In this document: piece after piece, positions 57,761 to 64,000 of the stretch
How the letters are laid out: every line of letters starts with the position of its first letter
How positions within the stretch are numbered: the first letter of the stretch is position 1
NCBI RefSeq assembly: GCF_013363975.1
Contig: NZ_JABWGN010000015.1
Span: forward strand, 124,001 to 188,000
Length of the DNA stretch: 64,000 nucleotides
Direction: 5' to 3'
DNA from: Nonomuraea montanisoli
Lineage (GTDB): Bacteria; Actinomycetota; Actinomycetes; Streptosporangiales; Streptosporangiaceae
Translations under genes and position numbers: made by a program
Notes under the pieces: model-generated
What the model was told of the DNA's origin: nothing
Database searches by the model: none
The model's input: only the letters and a program-made list of their open reading frames with translations

Positions 57761-59113
57761 ATGATGACGCCCGTGAAGGTCATGACGTCCTCGGCGGCCC
57801 TCGCTCTTCGCACGCTGGCCACGCGCGGGGTCAGGCTGGGCCTGGAGACGGTGACAGGGGTGATCATCGCGCGCACCCTCCAGCCCGAGGGCAGGGGCGT
57901 CTACGCGGTGATCAGCACGGCGGCGTTCGCCGCCGTCGTCGTGGGCCACCTGTCGCTGGAGAAGTCGCAGATCGCCCTCTGGGAGGACCGTTCGCGGCAC
58001 CCGGCGCTGGCCACGAACGGCCTGGTGCTGGGGCTGATCCTGGGCTCGCTGTCGGCGCTGGGCGCGCTGGGGATCGTCGCGCTGCTCGGCGCCCAGGGCG
58101 GGCTCGCCCTGTGGGCGCTGGCCCTGGCGGCGGTGCCGCTCGGCGCGGCCTCCGTCAACCTCAACGGCATCATGACTTTGCAGTCCCGCATGGACGTCGT
58201 CAACCGCAAGTCGCTCCTCGCCGCGCTGGCGCGGTGCCTGCCCATCCTGGCGCTCGCGGCCCTGGGACACCTGACGCTGACCGGCGTGGTCGCCTGCTGG
58301 GCGCTCTCGATCGCCCTGCCGTTCGTCCTCGTGGTGGGCGGGATGCGGCCGATCCGCCTGCGCATGGACCGGGCGCTCGTGCGGCGCCAGCTCAGCCTGT
58401 CCGGCAGGTACCACGTGGGCTGGGTGGCGCTGTACCTCATCGTCACCATCGACGTCCCGCTGCTCAGCGCGCTGGACTCGCCGTCCGCGGTCGGCATCTA
58501 CACCGTCGCCGTCACGATCATGACCCTGACCCGGATCCCGTGCGAGACGATCACGCAGATCGTGCTGCCCAAGCAGGCGTCCTGTGACGTGGAGGAGGCC
58601 AAGCACGTCACGGTCCGCGCGCTGCGGCTCATGCTGCTCGTCTCCTCCGGCTTCGTGGTGGTGCTCGTGGCGGCCTCGCCGTGGATGATCCCGCTGGTCT
58701 ACGGCGACTCCTTCGCGGGGAGCGTGGCCCCGCTGCTCGCGCTCGCCCCGGGAACCGTCGCCCTCATGCTGGTCAGAGCCGTCGAGCAGCACCTCGTGCG
58801 GCTGGAGCGCCCGTCGACGATGACCGCCGTCTCGGTCGGCGTGCTCTGCGCGAACGTGCTGCTCAACCTCGTGATGATCCCGCGCTGGGGCGCGGTGGGC
58901 GCTGCGGTGGCCTCCACCGTGACGTACGCCGCCCTGGCCGCCGTGGAGATCACGCGCTTCGCCCGGTTGACGGGGCTGCCCGCGAGGGCGCTGGTCCCGG
59001 GCAGGGCGGAGGTCCATTCGGTGGTGAAGCCGCTGATGGCGGCGGCTTCCGGAAATTCGCGACACGCCCCGCGGCATCCGGCGTCGCACCGTCCGGATTC
59101 CTACTCTGAGTGA
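57761..59113 (+). CDS. Wzx-like polysaccharide flippase / membrane exporter
   Basis: 450 residues from ATG 57761; a GTG two codons upstream (57755) is possible. About 12 membrane helices with the MOP/Wzx plan: a conserved start VRLGLETVTGVIIARTLQPEGRGVYAV (cited in part) and late NVLLNLVMIPRWGAVGAAVAS typical of the polysaccharide biosynthesis C region. It should flip a lipid-linked oligosaccharide to the outer face. The GT4 gene follows at 28 bp, forming a glycan assembly unit. A GGCAA sits 65 nt before the start, but its distance differs from the shared element. Confidence 0.88.
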   Translation: MMTPVKVMTSSAALALRTLATRGVRLGLETVTGVIIARTLQPEGRGVYAVISTAAFAAVVVGHLSLEKSQIALWEDRSRHPALATNGLVLGLILGSLSALGALGIVALLGAQGGLALWALALAAVPLGAASVNLNGIMTLQSRMDVVNRKSLLAALARCLPILALAALGHLTLTGVVACWALSIALPFVLVVGGMRPIRLRMDRALVRRQLSLSGRYHVGWVALYLIVTIDVPLLSALDSPSAVGIYTVAVTIMTLTRIPCETITQIVLPKQASCDVEEAKHVTVRALRLMLLVSSGFVVVLVAASPWMIPLVYGDSFAGSVAPLLALAPGTVALMLVRAVEQHLVRLERPSTMTAVSVGVLCANVLLNLVMIPRWGAVGAAVASTVTYAALAAVEITRFARLTGLPARALVPGRAEVHSVVKPLMAAASGNSRHAPRHPASHRPDSYSE

Positions 59114-59141
59114 TGACGATATCGCCGACAGTGGAGGACTC

Positions 59142-60278
59142 ATGGGCACGTCCGGAGAGCCGTCCGGCCTCAGGCGCGTCGCGCTGCTCATCGGGCAGCT
59201 CGGCCTGGGCGGCGCGGAGAAACAGGTGTCCCTGCTCGCGCGCGAGCTGCACAGCAGGAACATCGCCGTGGACGTGCTGCTGCTGTCGAAGGGCGGCCCG
59301 CACGAGGCCACGCTGCGCGCCGCCGGGATCCACGTCCACCATCTCGGCTTCACCAGGACACCGTCCGGCAGCATCGCCGACCCGCGCAACGTCCGGGCCT
59401 TCGCCCGGCTCGTCCTGCTGCTGCGCCGGCTCCGGCCGGACGTGCTGCACGCGTACCTCCTGCACAGCTACCTGATCGGGGCGCCCGCGGCGCTGCTGGC
59501 GCGGGTGCCCGTGATGGTCGCCGGCCGTCGCGGCCTCAGCGACATCAAGAGGAAGCAGGGGCGGCTCTTCTCGGTGGGCAGCGCGATGACCGCGATCACC
59601 GACCACGTCGTCGCCAACGCGGCGGCGGTCGCCGAGGACGCGCGGACTGTCGAGGGCATCCCGCCGCACAAGCTCAGCGTCATCTACAACGGCCTTTCCG
59701 ACGCGGCGCTGGAGGTCGTCGAGCCCGCGACCGTCGACACCCGGCTGCCCGTGGTGGTGTGCCTGGCGCGCCTGCGGCCCGAGAAGGGGCACGACTGCCT
59801 GCTCGACGCCGCCGCCCTGCTCGCCCGGGAGGGCCGCCGGTGCACCTGGCTGCTCGTCGGCGACGGCCCGGAGACCGAGCGGCTCCAGGCCCGGGCCCAC
59901 GCGCTGGACGTCGACGTCCGCTTCTGGGGAGCGGTGACCGACCCCCGGCCGCTGCTGGCCCGGGCCGACGTCGTCGTGCTCCCCTCCGTCTCCGAAGGAC
60001 TGAGCAACGCGATCATGGAGGCGATGGTCCAGCGGCGGCCGATCGTGGCCACCGCGGTCGGAGGGACGCCGGAGCTGCTGGGCGACGACCGCGGCGTCCT
60101 GATCCCGCACTCGGACCCGGCGGCCCTCGCCCGGGCCGTGGCCGGCCTCCTCGACGACCCGGGGCACGCCGCGCGCCTGGGCGCCGAGGCCCGGGCCTGG
60201 GTCCTGAAGAACCTCGACGCCACGACCATGGTCGAGGAGCACCTCGCGCTGTACCGCGGACTCCTCGCCCGGAGGTGA
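59142..60278 (+). CDS. GT4 family glycosyltransferase
   Basis: 378 residues; GGAGGAC precedes the ATG. GT-B fold: N-terminal LIGQLGLGGAEKQVSLLARE (sugar-acceptor loop), C-terminal VCLARLRPEKGHDCLLDAA and VGDGPETERL, and the nucleotide-sugar-binding SEGLSNAIMEAM with EX7E spacing. It is retaining and works in the cytoplasm on a lipid-linked acceptor. Neighbours, a flippase and a GT-C-like protein, fit a repeat-unit assembly role. The donor sugar is unknown. Confidence 0.92.
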   Translation: MGTSGEPSGLRRVALLIGQLGLGGAEKQVSLLARELHSRNIAVDVLLLSKGGPHEATLRAAGIHVHHLGFTRTPSGSIADPRNVRAFARLVLLLRRLRPDVLHAYLLHSYLIGAPAALLARVPVMVAGRRGLSDIKRKQGRLFSVGSAMTAITDHVVANAAAVAEDARTVEGIPPHKLSVIYNGLSDAALEVVEPATVDTRLPVVVCLARLRPEKGHDCLLDAAALLAREGRRCTWLLVGDGPETERLQARAHALDVDVRFWGAVTDPRPLLARADVVVLPSVSEGLSNAIMEAMVQRRPIVATAVGGTPELLGDDRGVLIPHSDPAALARAVAGLLDDPGHAARLGAEARAWVLKNLDATTMVEEHLALYRGLLARR

Positions 60279-60313
60279 ACGGCGTTCCGCTCGCTCATGG
60301 CGCTTTCAGGTAA

Positions 60314-60373
60314 CGGCAACGACTCCGTCCAGCGCAGAGCGCCTGCCCGGCTGTGATCGCGGGCGCGTCCAGA
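60314..60373 (+). promoter_or_regulatory. Conserved upstream element, copy C
   Basis: Left box CGGCAACGACTCC (from 60314) and right box GCGTCCAGA (60365-60373). GGCAA starts 67 nt before ATG 60382, one base closer than in copies A, B and D; the match is weaker than in those copies. Confidence 0.5.
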
Positions 60374-60381
60374 CTCCCCTC

Positions 60382-62715
60382 ATGGCCATATCTCGACCGG
60401 GTTACGCGCTCGAAGAGCAGACAATCACACGACCGGGCCGCCGCGCCGGTGAGGCGGGGGGCTCCCCCCGGCAGGACGCGGCGCGGCGGCTGCTCCGGTG
60501 GGCTCCCGCCGTGCTCACCGCCGGCTTCGTCGCGGCCGTCCTGTACCGCTACGGCGTCTCCCTCCCGGACATGGGCCGCTACGGCGCGTACCTCGCGCTG
60601 TGTCTCGCGCTCCCGGGCCTGCTCCTCGTCCGCGCCCTCTACGGCGGCAGCCGCACCCTGGCGGAGGAGCTGGCGCTCGGCACGGCGCTCGGCCTGGCCG
60701 TCGAGCTGGCGGCCTACGTCGCGGCCCGGGCGGCGGGCTTCCCGCTGCTCGTCCTGGCGTGGCCGGCGCTCACCTACGCCGCGTTCCTCGCCGTGCCCGG
60801 CCTGCGCAGGCACTGGAGGGGGAGCGGTCCGCGGCCGGCCGCGCCGCTCTGGTGGCCGTGGGCGCTGGCGGCGCTCGTCTGCTACCTGGTGGCCAAGGCC
60901 GCCTACAGCCACTTCGCCGCCGCGCCGCTCACCTGGCCGGAGCTCGCGGGGTACTCGGACGACGCGCCGTTCCACCTCGGCCTGATCGGCGAGCTGAAGC
61001 ACCACCTGCCGCCGACGAGCCCCATCGTCGCGGGCGAACCGCTGTTCTACCACTGGTTCGTCTACGCGCACTGGGCGGCCGCGAGCTGGATCACCGGCGT
61101 CGAGCCGCTGGTGCTGCTGCTCCGCCTGGGCATGCTGCCGGTGCTGACCGCGTTCGTCGTGCTGGTGGCGATGCTCGGCCGCCGGGTGACCGACTCGTGG
61201 ACGGGCGGCGCGCTCGCGGCCGCGGCCACGCTCTTCGTGGGCGCCGCCCGCCTGTTCTTCGGCCCGCTCGGGACGTTCACCTGGGGCGGGATCCACGACG
61301 CGGCATGGGGCAGTCCCACGTTCGCCTTCGGCGCGCTGCTGTTCGTCCCCGCCGTCCTGCTGCTGACCGAGCTGTTGCACCACCGCTGGTACGACCTGGG
61401 CGCGTGGCTCGTCCTGGGCGTCTTCCTGCTGGCGGTCATGGGCGCCAAGGCCACCTACCTGCCGATGCTGCTCGTGGGGCTGGCGGCCGTGGCGGCGATC
61501 GAGGGGGTGCGGCGGCGCCGGGTGCCGTGGCCCGCGCTCACGGCGCTCCTGATGACCGGGACGTGCCTGGTCTTCGCGCAGCTCGTCCTGTTCGGCGGGC
61601 GGCGGCAGGGCCTGATGGTCGCGCCCTTCTCCTTCATGCGCACCGTCTGGCAGGACCTGACCGGCATGCCGGTGGACGCGACTCCCACGCTGCTGTCACT
61701 GGCCGGCGTCACGACGGTATACCTGCTGGCCTGGGCGGTCACCTGGAGCCCGATGCTGGGGCTGCTGAGCAGGCCGCGGCTGTTCGTCCGGCCCGACGTG
61801 GTGCTCATGGTGGGCATGGCGGCCGCGGGGCTCGCCGGGATGATCGTCCTCGATCACCCCGGGCGGAGCCAGATCTACTTCCTGTGGGGCTCGCACCCGT
61901 ACCTGGTGATCCCCGCCGTCTTCGGCGTCCTCGTCATCCTGCGCCGGGCCCGGGTCCCGCACGCCTGGGCGCTGTGCGCGATCGGGGCCGGGCTGGCCGG
62001 CGCCTACGCGATCCCCCTGCTGCTCGGCGTCACGGCGCCCCTGGAGCCGGGCCGGTCCGACACCGTCCTGCTCCTCCCGTACCTGATGCTGGTGGCCGTC
62101 GTCGCGCTGGCGTCGCTGGTCGTCGTGGTCACGCGGTCCCGGCTGCGCGGCTGGGCCCTGGTGATCGTGGCGCTGGCCGCCATGGGCCTGCCCGCCGCGC
62201 ACCACGTGCGCGTGATCTCGGTCCTGTCCGGCGCGAGCGGGTCGGCGGCGGCCGCGGCGGAGCCCGCGCCGCCGGCGCCGCCCGGGGTGCTGACCGCCGC
62301 GCGCTGGCTGCGCGAGCACTCGTCGCCCGACGACCTGGTCGCCACGAACGTGCACTGCCGGTGGGGGTTGGAGAACCCCTGCGACTCGCGCCAGTTCTGG
62401 ATCTCCGCGCTGACCGAGCGGCACATGCTGGTCGAGGGATGGGCGTTCACGGTGAAGAACGCGGACAGCTGGCAGCCCGGCCGGCTGGAGCAGCACCAGC
62501 CCTTCTGGGACCGGGACCGGCTCGCGGCCAACGACGCGGCCTTCGTGTCGCCGTCCGCGGCCACGGTCCAGGGACTGCGGGACCGCTACGGCGTCCGCTG
62601 GCTCTTCGTGGACGAGCAGCGCCCCGGGGTGAGCCGCGACATCGGCGACTTCGCCCGGTTCCGCTTCCGCAGCGGAGCGTTCTCCGTCTACGAGACCGAG
62701 CCCTCCGGGGCCTGA
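60382..62715 (+). CDS. Multi-pass membrane protein, GT-C-like (paralog 3)
   Basis: 777 residues from ATG 60382. About 14 membrane helices with the loop DDAPFHLGLIGELKHHLPP and GEPLFYHWFVYAHWAA. The C-terminal soluble domain (about 635-775) is kept: ARWLREHSSPDDLVATN, HCRWGLENPCDSRQFW, MLVEGWAF, RYGVRWLFVDE, and FRSGAFSVYE. It is closest in plan to paralog 2 but without the N-terminal repeats and the Thr/Pro tail. It probably serves as a polyprenyl-sugar-dependent transferase in coat assembly; the acceptor is unknown. Confidence 0.85.
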   Translation: MAISRPGYALEEQTITRPGRRAGEAGGSPRQDAARRLLRWAPAVLTAGFVAAVLYRYGVSLPDMGRYGAYLALCLALPGLLLVRALYGGSRTLAEELALGTALGLAVELAAYVAARAAGFPLLVLAWPALTYAAFLAVPGLRRHWRGSGPRPAAPLWWPWALAALVCYLVAKAAYSHFAAAPLTWPELAGYSDDAPFHLGLIGELKHHLPPTSPIVAGEPLFYHWFVYAHWAAASWITGVEPLVLLLRLGMLPVLTAFVVLVAMLGRRVTDSWTGGALAAAATLFVGAARLFFGPLGTFTWGGIHDAAWGSPTFAFGALLFVPAVLLLTELLHHRWYDLGAWLVLGVFLLAVMGAKATYLPMLLVGLAAVAAIEGVRRRRVPWPALTALLMTGTCLVFAQLVLFGGRRQGLMVAPFSFMRTVWQDLTGMPVDATPTLLSLAGVTTVYLLAWAVTWSPMLGLLSRPRLFVRPDVVLMVGMAAAGLAGMIVLDHPGRSQIYFLWGSHPYLVIPAVFGVLVILRRARVPHAWALCAIGAGLAGAYAIPLLLGVTAPLEPGRSDTVLLLPYLMLVAVVALASLVVVVTRSRLRGWALVIVALAAMGLPAAHHVRVISVLSGASGSAAAAAEPAPPAPPGVLTAARWLREHSSPDDLVATNVHCRWGLENPCDSRQFWISALTERHMLVEGWAFTVKNADSWQPGRLEQHQPFWDRDRLAANDAAFVSPSAATVQGLRDRYGVRWLFVDEQRPGVSRDIGDFARFRFRSGAFSVYETEPSGA

Positions 62716-62760
62716 CCCCGCATCCGGCCGGCGGCCGCACCCGCGAGCCGCCGGCCGTTT

Positions 62761-62813
62761 CTCAGCGCCTGCTCAGCGCCTGCTCAGCGCCTGCTCAGCG
62801 CCTGCTCAGCGCC
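62761..62813. repeat. 11-bp tandem repeat
   Basis: CTCAGCGCCTG four times plus nine bases, perfect copies. It spans the stop codon of the minus-strand membrane gene (stop at 62806) and its 3' side. Confidence 0.95.
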
Positions 62814-63984
62814 GTGCCGGAGCGGGCGGGACCGGATCGGCCGTCTCCAGCTCGTCCGGCTCCACCGGTGGAGCGGGCGACCGGTCCTGGGCGGACCGGG
62901 TCCAGGCCACCGCCGCGAGCAGGCTCGCGACCAGCACGATGGGCAGGCGCTGCCGGAAGATCAGTCCGATGTTGGCCATCGTGGTCGCGTAGGCGATCGT
63001 CCCCGGCACGAGGAACAGCAGGAAGATGAGGAGCGTCCTGCGGTCCCGGCGCCACAGCTCCCGCCCGCCCCGTATCGCGCCGTACAGCAGGATGTACCAG
63101 ATGACCACGTCGATCTTTCCCAGCTGCAGCGTGAGGCTGCCGCTCTCCCAGGGGAAGGGCGACAGGAGCGTGTAGACCACCTTCATCCCCAGGCCGCTCC
63201 ACCGGTCGCCGCCGTCGTCGAAGTGCACCCCCGACGCGTTCTCGGCGTTGGAGCGCATGACGGCCTCCGACTGTCCCTGGTCCATCTGCCGCTCGGCCAG
63301 CTCCAGCGGGGTGTTCTCGTACACGCCGCCCACGAACAGCATGGCGGCCATCAGCAGCGCGCCGAAGGCGAAGAGCTTGCGCACCGAGAACGCCGACTTC
63401 GAGGCCACCACGCCGCAGACGATCGGGATCACCGCCATGAAGACCATGTACGGGCGGACGTGCCACAGGCACCACAGCAGCGGCGCGGCCAGCAGCAGCA
63501 CGCTCGTCCTGAACCGCTGCGCCACGGACGCGCCGATGCCGACGCAGGCCACCACGAGGAACGCGTTGAACCCGTCCTTGTAGGTGTCGGAGGTGTGCAG
63601 CAGGAACGCCGGAGTGAAGGCGGTCACCAGCAGCAGCCGGTACGCCGCCCGCTCGTCGGCCCCGATCAGCCGGGCGATCCGGTACATCACCACGCACAGC
63701 GCGCAGGCCAGCAGCGCCACCACGGCCGTGCACGCCAGCGGCGCCTGGCCGCCGCACAGGAACATGACCAGCGCGAAGATGTTGCACGGCACCGCCGCGG
63801 TGCCGAGGATCTCCATGTCCGCGGCCGTGACGAAATGGAAGCCGTCCAACTTCCAGGAGTTGAGGATCATCATCCCGCGGACCTCGTAGCCCAGGTTGTC
63901 GCCGCCGTAGTCGATGAGTCCCGAGCGCACCACCAGCACGTGGACGGCCAGGCGCGCCGCGAACGCGGCCAGCAGGACGGGCAT
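62806..63984 (-). CDS. Polytopic membrane protein (possible polymerase or transferase), perhaps partial
   Basis: 392 residues if started at ATG 63984, but the frame stays open to the right edge, so the true start may lie outside. About 10 membrane helices, with an extracytoplasmic loop SGLIDYGGDNLGYEVRGMM carrying acidic residues and another with TSDTYKDGFNAFL. I do not recognise the family; the plan resembles EPSG/Wzy-type polymerases or GT-C proteins of surface-glycan loci. The Pro-rich C-terminus is cytoplasmic. It is convergent with paralog 3, separated by the 11-bp repeat. Confidence 0.75.
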   Translation of the reverse strand: MPVLLAAFAARLAVHVLVVRSGLIDYGGDNLGYEVRGMMILNSWKLDGFHFVTAADMEILGTAAVPCNIFALVMFLCGGQAPLACTAVVALLACALCVVMYRIARLIGADERAAYRLLLVTAFTPAFLLHTSDTYKDGFNAFLVVACVGIGASVAQRFRTSVLLLAAPLLWCLWHVRPYMVFMAVIPIVCGVVASKSAFSVRKLFAFGALLMAAMLFVGGVYENTPLELAERQMDQGQSEAVMRSNAENASGVHFDDGGDRWSGLGMKVVYTLLSPFPWESGSLTLQLGKIDVVIWYILLYGAIRGGRELWRRDRRTLLIFLLFLVPGTIAYATTMANIGLIFRQRLPIVLVASLLAAVAWTRSAQDRSPAPPVEPDELETADPVPPAPARR

Positions 63985-64000
63985 CGCGCGCCGGGCCGCC

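Noticed and set aside
54733..57876. 1047-residue minus-strand open frame opposite paralog 2
   Set aside because: Low-complexity Arg/Gln/His-rich shadow; the plus strand encodes a conserved membrane protein with two paralogs.

Overview
This window is chromosomal DNA of very high G+C content from an actinomycete. The evidence is strong G/C bias at third codon positions, many GTG starts, Shine-Dalgarno-led short operons, Roadblock/LC7 genes, a DUF5302 gene, a DUF1023 hydrolase, a c-di-AMP riboswitch ahead of a cell-wall gene and an NgcEFG-type transporter. The pairing of DUF3494 and DUF4082 surface proteins suggests Streptosporangiales (Nonomuraea-like), but the genus is an inference. I saw no transposase, integrase, phage gene or CRISPR array. 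The layout looks like ordinary chromosome, followed by a large cell-surface locus.

Left part (1-32,930), mixed functions: a cobalamin-binding protein cut by the left edge and coupled to a PAS-GAF-SpoIIE phosphatase; a MoxR ATPase/VWA pair; tRNA-Lys(CTT); a DUF1023 alpha/beta hydrolase with a small lipoprotein; two VOC proteins; an aldo/keto reductase; a c-di-AMP riboswitch followed by a secreted DPBB (RlpA-like) protein; a four-gene operon of three Roadblock proteins and one large low-complexity DUF4388-like protein; a DUF4032 kinase-like gene divergent from a DUF885 hydrolase; a class II aldolase; a saccharopine-dehydrogenase-like enzyme; a TetR/PfkB divergent pair followed by a class III aminotransferase; an NgcEFG-type sugar importer without an ATPase; a pterin dehydratase; a Cu-type SOD-like lipoprotein; a spermidine-synthase-like gene divergent from a penicillin-binding protein; a hemolysin III protein; an HdeD protein; and lysine 6-aminotransferase.

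Right part (33,065-64,000) is one coherent region for cell-surface glycan and surface proteins. It contains three paralogous multi-pass membrane proteins (GT-C-like, at 33,065, 55,039 and 60,382); two UDP-sugar dehydrogenases and an epimerase; a dTDP-aminosugar module (long RmlA-type thymidylyltransferase, WecE-type aminotransferase, WecD-like acetyltransferase); a GtrA-type flippase with a polyprenyl-phosphate GT2; a Wzx-like exporter, a GT4 glycosyltransferase and another polytopic membrane protein; two methyltransferases; a fatty-acid desaturase; and four secreted or anchored proteins. These four are two DUF3494 (ice-binding-like) proteins, a collagen-like protein, and a 1236-residue chimera of a degenerate GT51 transglycosylase, a dimethylformamidase-beta-like domain, an Ig-like domain and two DUF4082 modules. 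The reading offered is that these genes together build a decorated extracellular coat; this is inference from co-location, shared domains and shared upstream sequence.

The most unusual signals are: (1) a two-box upstream element at near-fixed distance (about 67-68 and 17 nt) from the start codons of the three membrane paralogs and of the unrelated DUF3494 gene at 36,455; (2) the GT51-like/DmfA2-like/DUF4082 chimera whose transglycosylase motifs are eroded; (3) a 13-bp perfect inverted repeat whose right arm covers the start codon of the desaturase; (4) two 126-bp nearly identical segments inside one DUF4082 protein, which also carries an in-frame TTA codon; (5) a Roadblock operon with no GTPase or kinase; and (6) 27-bp repeats resembling each other in two unrelated genes 54 kb apart.
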